64,000 bases of DNA from Clarkia xantiana subsp. parviflora (lineage: Eukaryota > Streptophyta > Magnoliopsida > Myrtales > Onagraceae): contig JAPTYO010000046.1 in NCBI GenBank assembly GCA_036873135.1, positions 61,186 to 125,185 on the forward strand. The letters run 5' to 3'. The notes beneath the pieces are model-generated. The model was not told the origin of the DNA and ran no database searches. It saw only the letters and a program-made list of their open reading frames with translations. Each line of letters starts with the position of its first letter. The stretch's first letter is position 1. The translations under genes and the position numbers were made by a program. Below are positions 1 through 9,700 of this stretch, piece by piece.

Positions 1-1
1 T

Positions 2-2506
2 GACTTCTACCACAACAATGACCGGCAAAATCCTTCAACAGGTTACGCTGAACCTGCAAAAGGGTTTACCGCCGAGATGTTAGAAGAAATGGTGGAAAAG
101 AAGATGAAGGAAGCAAAGATGAAGGGTATGCACGCACTTGAAGAAAGGGCGTCACATCCGTTCGCAGACCATCTTGTAAACAGTCGCGTCCCAGACGCAC
201 TGTACCGGATTGGAGGAGACCTCTATCGCGGAAAAGGAGATCCAGTGGAACACGTGCAAAAGCACGAGGCCTCTCTGCTAGGCAGAACAAAGAACCCACA
301 TCACTTCGCAATGACGTTTTCACAAACTCTTGCCGGGACCGCAGCACACTGGTTCTTCTCACTGCCATGCGGAAGCATCACTTCATGGGCGGATCTGAAG
401 GATAAATTCATTCAACGATACATGGGCGAGCGCACATTGCTAAAGGGGTCAGGTGCTCTGGACGACGTCCAACAACAAAACGAAGAATCTCTCGCCGACT
501 ACTACGTCCGTTTCAATCAGAATATTTCTGATATTCAGGGGAACCTGACGGAAGGAGAGATTGTCCGAGCGTTCATTCGAAACCTCGGACGAAGAGGCTA
601 TACCTTAGCAGAAAAAATGGCAAAGCGCCCAGCCGAAACCATGGAGGAGTTAGCTGCAAGAGTTAAAGAATACGTGGACCTCGAAAGGTTCAGAAGCCAG
701 AACAAGGCAAAAATCTCTGCGGAAAAGGCAAAAGAAAATCCAAAACAGAACCAACCAAAACCACACTCAAGTGGTCAACAAGGAAGACATTGGCAACCTC
801 AGCCGAAAAGACCTTTTCAAGGAGATTTTCATAAGCCAAAAGAAGTAAATCTTGCCGACTGCATTCCTTTGAATGCCCCGCTGTCCGTGATACTGAGAGA
901 GATGAAGGACGCAAATATGTGGAAAGAGCCGAACAATTTCAGGAAAGGCCCGCTGGGGAGAGACAAGGACAAGTGGTGTGAAAACCACGAGGTCTTCGGC
1001 CACGAGACGGACAGCTGTGTCAGCCTACGCTTCCGCATTAACAACTTCGTCCTCAAAGGCGAATTGAAGCAATTTGTCGATCAAGGCGATAACCCCTCGA
1101 AAAAGGCTCAAGCAGAGTCATCAAAAAGAGGAAACAAGGGAAAAGAGAAGGTCAATGACAACCCTCCGCCAGCTAAGCGAGGCGTAATCAACGTCATACA
1201 CGGGGGACCTGCCGCCGGAGGACAAGTGTCTAATGCTCGGGACATTTATGCATCCCAAACAGCAACATTGCCAAAATACGGAAAGCGCAAACAACCGGAG
1301 CAAGAGGACGCGGTCATCCAATTTTCCAGGGAAGACTTAAAGCATATCGTTTACCCTCACGATGACGCTTTAGTCATAACCATGGACATTGACAGATACG
1401 ATGTAAAAAGAATCCTCGTCGATGGTGGAAGCTCCGCTGACATTCTACATGTCAAAGTCCTAGAGCAACTGGGAAGATCTGTCAAAGATTTGAACCCAGG
1501 AACCTTCTCGCTAGTCAGCTTCGCCGAAGCAGCTACACAACCCCTGGGTACAATCACGCTTCCTGTCATCCTTGGCCAAGGGTGGAGAGCATTGCATGTC
1601 AACGTCACTTTCGTCGTTGTAGAATCTCTCGGGGCCTATAACGAAATCTTGGGACGAACAACGATCAACCCCTACGTGATCGTGCCCTCCACTGTCCACC
1701 AAAAGATGAAGTTCCCTACGGACCATGCGATTGGAGAAGTGCTAGGCGACCAGATAACCGCAAGACGTTGTTACGTCAATGCCTTGAGAGCAAAGCACCA
1801 ATTCCATGTGGCAATGATAAATTCTTTCAAAAGGCAGAAAGTTGTTGATGAAAGAAAGGAGCAAATGGTGGAACAAGCTGTTACAGTTTGGAACCCACAA
1901 GAAAACATCCAGTATTCGCCATGGCACCAGATATGGCTCGTCAAGCAGGGAGAAGGCGAGCCAATCATGGAATACTTCATCAGATTCGCTTCTAACGACT
2001 CCTCGGCGAAAGCAACAAGAGAAGAAGTGATAAGCGTGTTCTATGCAAACATGAACGCCAGATCTTTCCTTCTCTTCGGACGAACTCATGGATGGCGAAC
2101 AACAAAAACCATGGAAGATCTAAAGGATAGGCTTGAGACAGCAGTCTTATGCGAACAAGAACTGAGGTGGGGTACACCCCTCAGTTGGGACAAAGGAGTT
2201 CGAGCAAAAACGAACAAACAGGAAGACGCAAGCATCGATATCGACAACATCTTCACACCGCTAAACACGGTTGCTGAAGACATTTACGTCAACCTACTTG
2301 AAAACAAGCTCCCAAGTCCACTTGTTCCGAAGATAGCTTTCTTGGGCAACAACATTAGGGAATGGTGCAAGTACCACAAAACTTGGGGGCACAACACAAA
2401 CATGTGTCTACCATTAAGGTGGGAAATTGAAGAATGCATCGCGCTAGGTGCATTAAGGCGATTTGTTGCAACCGACTCCGCGACGTCGTCATCAAACCAG
2501 CCATAA
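2..2506 (+). mobile_element. Ty3/gypsy-type Gag-protease ORF, no RT, 5' end outside window
   Basis: One open frame enters from the left edge and ends at a stop at 2506; the first internal ATG is at 77 (809 codons from there). A capsid-like region lies around codons 60-200 (HWFFSLP, SWADLKDKF, YYVRFNQ, TMEELAARVKEY). A zinc-binding-like WCxxHxxxGHxTxxC segment follows near codon 300. A retropepsin-like domain follows near codons 445-570 (VDGGSSADIL, EILGRTTINP, PSTVHQKMKFPT), the style of Tat/Athila-lineage gypsy elements. No reverse transcriptase, RNase H or integrase follows. The last ~200 codons instead resemble a second capsid/zinc region (YFIRFAS, TMEDLKDRL, WCKYHKTWGHNTNMC). I read it as a non-autonomous or truncated element. 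GC content is clearly higher than in its flanks. LTRs were not identified. Confidence 0.85.
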
Positions 2507-3385
2507 TGAAACGGAAGAAACAACTATCTTTCAGATTACTTTGCGCATTCCAAATGTTTCTAGTATAATCGCATTTACATGTTTTAAGAAGGAATGATCA
2601 ATTGACACCTTCTCGGAAAAACAATACGCGCAAGTATCTAATAAAGTCAATCTACGTTTGTAGGTACATATCTATGTCTTGCACGCTATTTTTGGATTAA
2701 ACGCGAAGTAACAAAACTACGTGCTTATTATCTACATCAACAATCCAAGATATTATGCTATCAACAAGCGAAAATCTATTACGCGTTATGACGACGCTTA
2801 ATCATCAACAACAATCTACTTATATTGATGACTACATCAAAAGGCGTCATCATAGAATCAAAAACTTGGAGTTAAACCCAAGATATTTTCAAAGACAGCA
2901 TACTGCAACTACATATAGCAGATGATACTTGCATCTCTACACCAATAAGGAGTTTATTTCTCCATTCATAAATGGGCATCTATCTCAAGAAGGTGCCAAC
3001 AACGCAAAGCCATCGCGCTATGAACACAGCCAACTTACATGACGCAATGACAACTTGCGGATTATCTATCAAAGAAGGAACTTATAGAAATTATCTACTC
3101 AAAATGACGACCGTTCAAGTGGCATCATCTACAAACAATATCTTGGATTAACACCAAGACCTACTATCAAAAGTGGCATGTTGAGGTACCCTCTTTATAA
3201 AGACAAACCCCATGTTCTCTTCTAGAAAATGACATGCTGTGACATCTCTGGTTAGAGGCAGATCCTCATGTTCATAGCCATTCCCTGGATTCAGAACAGG
3301 ATGGGCAAATATAATACGGGATTGATCACCCCATAAATGGCGGAAGTTCCCTTGATAGGCAACGACCCCACACTACAACAAGTGT
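2507..3385. other. Non-coding tail after the gag-protease ORF
   Basis: No ORF of note. The sequence is composition-intermediate, with repeated words such as catcaacaacaatctac, and probably belongs to the 3' part of the retroelement. I could not define a polypurine tract or a TG...CA-bounded LTR, so the 3' end of the element is open. Confidence 0.4.
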
Positions 3386-3675
3386 GAATTCCTGGTTAGG
3401 GTTCACTCTTCATGGCGAATGTCCTCTTTTTAGACGACAATCCCATATTACGAATTCCTGGTTAGGGTTCACTCTTCATGACGAATGTCCTCTTTTTAGA
3501 CGACAATCCCATATTACGAATTCCTGGTTAGGGTTCACTCTTCATGGCAAATGTCCTCTTTTTAGACGACAATCCCATATTACGAATTCCTGGTTAGGGT
3601 TCACTCTTCATGGCAAATGTCCTCTTTTTAGACGACAATCTCATATTACGAATTCCTATTTAGGGTTCAAGCATA
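3386..3675. repeat. 66-bp tandem repeat, 4 full copies plus a partial
   Basis: Units begin with gaattcctgg at 3386, 3452, 3518, 3584 and (partial) 3650, a spacing of exactly 66 bp. Copies differ at only a few bases. Because 66 is a multiple of 3, the array reads as a repetitive 98-aa ORF, which I consider a by-product. Each unit carries ggttagggttc, a telobox-like word. Confidence 0.95.
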
Positions 3676-3976
3676 AGTGAGTTTATTTTAGTTTAGTTTT
3701 TTAGCAGATGATTAATTAACATTGTTATGTAACATACTAAAATTTGTAACTACCATAAATATTGAATAAGGAGTTTATGATGAATTTTACCATGTCCACA
3801 TATGCACAAACGTGATGTCACATAGGTAAGTGTAAATCATGAGTTAGGTAGATCGATAGATTTGTATAATTTTTTTTTTTAAAGTTGGTTATTTGTCATC
3901 ATTATAGAGGTTTTAACCCAAAATATATTATACAGATAAATATTATTTCATAGGAACTGCTAATATTTGTATCTTT
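3676..3976. other. AT-rich spacer, no feature seen
   Basis: AT-rich sequence between the tandem array and the foldback element. It has a short poly-T run near 3870. No ORF, TIR or RNA gene is evident. Confidence 0.5.
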
Positions 3977-4467
3977 ATTTAAGTATCTTTTCATACCACT
4001 TCTTTGCACAGAATCCACTTTTGGTACCTTCTATTTTTTTGTATACTTTTGGTACCAATTCTTTCAACTTTGTATCATTTTGGTACCACCGTTAACTTTC
4101 CGTCCAAATTGACCGTTAAGTGTCATGTGCCATGCACGTGACCGCCCTAAACTTTTGAATTTGTTTCAATTTAGTCCATCTAATGCATCCCTGACTTTTA
4201 ATTTGATGGGTCAAGGGGGTTCGATGGACTAAATTGAACAAATTAAAAGTCAGGGATGCATTAGATGGACTAAATTGAAACAAATTCAAAAGTTTAGGGC
4301 GGTCACGTGCATGGCACATGACACTTAACGGTCAATTTGGACGGAAAGTTAACGGTGGTACCAAAATGATACAAAGTTGAAAGAATTGGTACCAAAAGTA
4401 TACAAAAAAATAGAAGTGGTACCAAAAGCGGATTCTATGCAAAGAAGTGGTATGAAAAGGTACTTAA
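3977..4467. mobile_element. Foldback/TIR element, 229-bp arms, 33-bp loop
   Basis: The left arm (3977-4205) is the reverse complement of the right arm (4239-4467) over about 229 bp with few mismatches. The loop between them is about 33 bp. The ends read ttaagtatctttt and aaaaggtacttaa. Such near-complete inverted repeats are typical of non-autonomous Mutator-like or foldback elements. The target duplication is not clear, so the superfamily is not assigned. If transcribed, it would give a long hairpin RNA. Confidence 0.85.
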
Positions 4468-5069
4468 TCCCTTATTTTTAACATGTTTATTATATGTGTT
4501 TTAATTTTTAATTTTCATGTATTTTAGTGTAATTTGTTAAATAATTTTTTTATGGTGCAATTTCAACTTTCTAACGTAATGGTGCAAAATGATTAACATG
4601 TAAATGAAAAAGAAATTGAAAGTGAATAAGAGTTTTGACAACAAAAAAGTGAATGAGAGTCAGGGATGCATTAGATGGACTAAATTGAAACAAATTCAAA
4701 AGTTTAGGGCGGTCACGTGCATGGCACATGACACTTAACGGTCAATTTGGACGGAAAGTTAACGGTGGTACCAAAATGATACAAAGTTGAAAGAATTGGT
4801 ACCAAAAGTATACAAAAAAATAGAAGTGGTACCAAAAGCGGATTCTATGCAAAGAAGTGGTATGAAAAGGTACTTAATCCCTTATTTTTAACATGTTTAT
4901 TATATGTGTTTTAATTTTTAATTTTCATGTATTTTAGTGTAATTTGTTAAATAATTTTTTTATGGTGCAATTTCAACTTTCTAACGTAATAGTGCAAAAT
5001 GATTAACATGTAAATGAAAAAGAAATTGAAAGTGAATAAGAGTTTTGACAAAAAAAAGTGAATGAGAGT
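4251..5069. repeat. Tandem duplication of ~410 bp (right arm plus flank)
   Basis: 4251-4660 and 4661-5069 are almost identical head-to-tail copies. I noticed one substitution (near 4579/4989) and a small change in the poly-A tract near 4641/5051. The unit starts inside the right arm of the foldback element (cagggatgcattag) and runs ~190 bp into flanking DNA. Junctions share the trinucleotide agt. The high identity points to a recent event. Confidence 0.92.
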
Positions 5070-5744
5070 GATAAAAACATAGTGAAACAAACATATACCA
5101 TTCCAAATACATATTTACTTTGAGATCATGCAAATTCCATCCGTTCGATAGATGTATAAAGAATAAAGAAAGAAAATAGACCGCGTTTCGAGACAATTGA
5201 TCTAAATTGTTGTTTCCATCTATTTCCATTTGATTCTTTAATAGAGAAAGATAAGAGATAGTGTTTGAAGAAAATTCATGTGAATTGTTGATTTCCATAT
5301 ATTTTCATAAGATTTTTTTTAGTGAGGAGAGTACTTGGAGATCATATAATCTATTAAAGAGGCTTAGGTGTGATGATTAATTCACGCTTTGTAACACTTC
5401 AGAAAAAAAAAAAAAAAAACGGATCTTGTAGAGTAAGGAGAATGCTTGGAGATTATCTAAGCTATTAGAGAAGCTTAGGCGGATAATTACACATCATTAA
5501 GAGAGATCATGAATGAGTTGATCCAATAATATTAAATCTTTTATACATGTCATTACTTAATTTTAGTACTTGTCAACTTCGTATGAAATCTATTGAAATT
5601 ATATTATATATATATAGAAGATAACTTAATAATGTTATCATTTTTTGAAATTAAAATAAATACACCAATTATTTATTTGTACTGTTTTTTATTTTTCTAA
5701 TAATTTTGTATAATATTTAAAAAATTCATAAATTTAATATTGAG
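5070..5744. other. AT-rich intergenic DNA with a short imperfect duplication
   Basis: A ~60-bp segment near 5324-5385 (gtacttggagat...gaggcttaggtg) recurs imperfectly at 5436-5495, separated by a poly-A run of about 17. The minus-strand ORF at 4981-5298 looks accidental (low complexity, no family features). Confidence 0.5.
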
Positions 5745-5770
5745 TTAGGTACTAATATTATTTGAGTCAT

Positions 5771-6192
5771 TAAGAGCATCCACAATGGTTTTACATAAAT
5801 TGTACTTTTTAAAGTAGTCACGTAGACATTTATGTACACTTTAAGTAATACGTAAATTTAAGACACACGTAAAAAATATTTTCTCTGCAATCGTATTACT
5901 TAAACATATTCCTTAAATATATTTTATTATTAAATTTTCCAACAATCACCAATACAATATTAGCATTAATTATAAAATGAATTAATTCATAATAAAAAAT
6001 TGGTTACGTAATACATAGTGCATTACTTAAATTTAAGGAATGCTTTATGTAAAAATATAAATTTACGTGTGGGTCCCATCTTTAAGGAATCCTATGTAAA
6101 ACCACTGTAGATAGTTTTTGTTGCTTTACTTAAATAAACATGTAAGACCCACGTTTACGTAATCTTTACGTAATACATTGTGGATGCTCTTA
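5771..6192. mobile_element. MITE with TIR taagagcatccacaatg
   Basis: The left end taagagcatccacaatg (from 5771) is repeated in inverse as cattgtggatgctctta (to 6192). The element is ~420 bp, AT-rich, with internal inverted similarity (acgtaaa/tttacgt words). TAA/TTA at the ends would suit a PIF/Harbinger-type TWA target, but this is inference. It is flanked by longer direct repeats (5745-5771 and 6190-6214). Confidence 0.8.
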
Positions 6193-6214
6193 GGTACTAA
6201 TTATTTGAGTCATT

Positions 6215-6731
6215 GATAGTTTGTTTTGTCTCGTATATCATATATCTGCTAAATTAATTATTGCCATTAATTTGGTAAATTGTTTTTAAAATAATATATA
6301 CAAATTTCTTCAATAAACTACTCAATAGATGTTTATAAAAAAAAAAAACTACTCAATAGACCCGTGTTGCAAAGACACGATCAAATTCCTATTATATGAC
6401 GCGCCCCACCCCAAAACGTAGAACTCAAAACAACATACCCCTACCGACCGAGACTCTCTTATTATTTCAATTTCAATTTCAATTTCAATTTCAATTTTTT
6501 TGGTAAAAGTTCAAATTTCAATTTCTAACTTCTAAGAGCGATTAACCAATCAATCATCCTTTTGTCATTTCTCCCATCTCTCCCTCTCTCGCCGGCGCTC
6601 GGCGGAGAAAATCGAAGAAACTTTCTCTCCATCTCTTTCCCGCTCTCTCCTCTCCATCCCTGAGAGTCTCTTGAGTCGATCCGTCCACAAGGAGAAACCG
6701 AAATCCGTTCACTGTACATCGAGACACCGCA
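6215..6731 (+). promoter_or_regulatory. MOR1 upstream region and 5' leader
   Basis: The segment holds a (TTTCAA)n hexamer tract near 6465-6500. A pyrimidine-rich tract from about 6555 (catctctccctctctcgcc) runs to the ATG and is likely 5' UTR. No convincing TATA box was found, which suits a broadly expressed gene. Confidence 0.45.
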
Positions 6732-9700
6732 ATGTCGGAGGAGGAGAAGCTGTTAAAGGAGGCGAAGAAGCTTCCGTGGGAAGATCGACTGCTTCACAAG
6801 AATTGGAAGGTGAGGAATGAAGCCAACCTCGATTTGGCGGCCGTTTGCGACTCCATCACCGATCCAAAGGACCATCGCCTCCGCGAATTTGGTGAGTGCT
6901 GTCTTCTCTCGGTTACGTAGATCTGATTCATTTGTTGATGATCTCTGATTCCCCCTTACTCTCTCCGTAGCTCTCCGTGTCGTTCAGATTGCTGGTTCTT
7001 TTATTGATGTTGTTTTCAGGGCATTGCTGCATTTCTAGGTCTCACTTTGTTAACTGGAATTTGAAAATAATTTAGATTTGCTAAGAATGCTTAATGTGCT
7101 TTTCGTCTCGGTTGCATTCACATTAATCTCTTCAAAAGGTTTTCTGGAATGAAGATAACACTTAGGGTTTGGTGCCATTAGAACCGTGAAATTATGCCTT
7201 CATTTGGCGATTCTTTCGAGTGCATGTCTACGAGAGGCCTCAGAAACACTGCATTCCAATGTAAAAATGCTGTAACAATCATATACTCCCCCAACTTATG
7301 TCTCAGCTGTGTGGAAGTCTACTGTATATCCGCAGCTTTGTCTATACACTAATTGAGTATCAGGGAACCGAGCATGTATAGTCAGCCAAAACTAGATAGT
7401 TTGTTTAGCTGTTGGCTTCCATATGTTTCCTCATTGTGAAGTTCCAAGGAGGCATAATTTTCCGAAGCAGAGAAAATTAGATTGAATCTTATTTCCTTGA
7501 TGAAGAGAAAAGTCAGGACTCTTTTTTGGCACTGCTAGTACTAGAATGGACAGAATTAATGAGCTCTTCGCTTGGCTATCTAATGGTCACATACGCCTGA
7601 ACTGGTGTTTTCCGAATTCCGATGCGTTGCTTTAAAGTGCACTATGGCTTCATAGTTTGAAACTATTACTGTTATTTATAGCTTGAGTAAGCATGCTGGA
7701 ATTTTTGAAGAAACATGCTTTATAAAGTAGACTTGAAATAATACTCTACTTTACTGAAATCTGAAGTCTTAAGGTCATAGGAATTGGACTACTGTTTTGC
7801 CGGAAGTTTAGCTGCATGGACATTTGTTAATAATAATGCAGGTGGAGATGTTTGTGTTGGAGTTACTTCTCTAATGAGCTCTGAATGGGTGGTAGCTGAT
7901 CTTTTTTTTTTTCCTTTAATGATGGATTTATATTTTTGATTGTTATGAAAATAAGGATATCTTTCCTGAATATCGGAAGAGGTGTAAATATATTTATGGA
8001 CTTTCTTCATATACATCTATTGTCTCTTTCCCCTACTTTGTAAATCATACACTTATGTGGGCCTATTAATGAAACTACTAACCTCAATTCTTAAAAAAAG
8101 TATAAGGATACCTGTAATACGGTAAAAGGATGCAAAACCGTTTATAAAAAGAAAGGGAAATGATAAGACAATGAATGACAGGAGATGCCAGCACATCAAG
8201 TACGCCGAACATGATGGATCAATTGTGTTGGCCACAGTTTGCACCTCTTGACCATTAACTGATCATTTATTTTTAAGTAAGACAAAATCTGGATGAAGTG
8301 AATTTTGCGAAACTAATAGTTGTGCAATAGAACTTCTTGACTTCTTATAAAAGTGCTGACCCCATAGTGTGGTTAGATAAATGCTTAGGAGAGGTCTTGA
8401 CTCTTGACCATCTTATTTGTTCATTTATAACAGTTTAGTGGGAGATCTTAGATTGCATTTGTGGCCTCCCGTGACATGAGTTAGTAGTTTCTATTGAGTA
8501 ATTGTGGAAAAACTATTAGATTAGTTATTACTGTAACCATAATTCACATGTGACTCTAATTCCCATGTCTTAAGGATTTTAAAAACTTATTGGGGGTGTT
8601 CTTTTGAGCATGACGATGGGATTACTGACCTTACCTAGCATAGAATGAAATTTCATTGCCAAAGCAGGAGTTAGTATGTAGTATGGCAAGATGTAATAGT
8701 TTCTTTTAGCCTTTTGGATTTACATCCTAATGCTTTTCGCTAGAACTTCAATAGGTACTATCTGAGAAATTATTAGTACCTACTGTTTTTTTGTCATCAA
8801 CAAAGAGAGATAGAATATGTTGATTTCTATTGAAGTTATAAAAGAAAATTTCAGGATTTCGCTCAACTTTATTTGTCATTTATTTCAGTTTTTTTTAGCT
8901 CTATGAAATTTCAAAAACAGAAGAATCAGAAATTCATTTTCTCATTTTATCAGTACTTTTTAAATGCTATAGAAAATATTTGCCAAATTGCTAGAATTTG
9001 AGAGCGATGGTTATTGTCCATACAAATTGTTGAAATCAGTCGGGATTCAAGCTAAAAGTTCTGCAAATTACAATTTTTGAGAAGGATATATTTGTTACAG
9101 GTGGAGTCGTGCATAATCTTAGTGAGGGCTGACATCCTAATGTGAACAGGGAAAGTAGATTTTAAAATGAATTCAGAGGCACTAGTTAAGGTGTTAATGG
9201 GATTTTGACTCCCTTGAGATTTTTTATTTTATTTTTTTAAATTTGGGTAGAACACTAGGAATCGTTTTACCTAGATATGTTGTACTGGGTTGAATCCTAA
9301 AAGCAAATCTGACTGGGTTTTAGCAAAATAAACCCTGATTTCATCTTGAAACATAAATTTTTGCATCAGGAAAAGCATGAATTTTGCTAACTTTAATAGC
9401 ATATCATAAACGAATGAGATTTTTGTGTTTTGTGTTGGTTCTTTTAGGGCCACTTTTCCGGAAGACTGTGGCAGATTCAAATGCACCTGTGCAGGAAAAG
9501 GCCCTAGATGCTTTACTTGCATTTCTACGAGCTGCAGATGCTGATGCCGGAAGGTTCTGATGGCTATTTTTCTCTTTCTGATCACATGCCTTTTAAATGT
9601 TATATTCTACTTAATCAATAATTTGTTTCCTTAGGTATGCAAAGGAAGTATGTGATGCAATTGTTGCTAAATGCTTGACGGGCAGGCCAAAGACAGTAGA

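Noticed and set aside
3384..3680. 98-aa repetitive ORF over the tandem array
   Set aside because: It exists only because the 66-bp period is a multiple of three. No start context, no family, no flanking gene structure.
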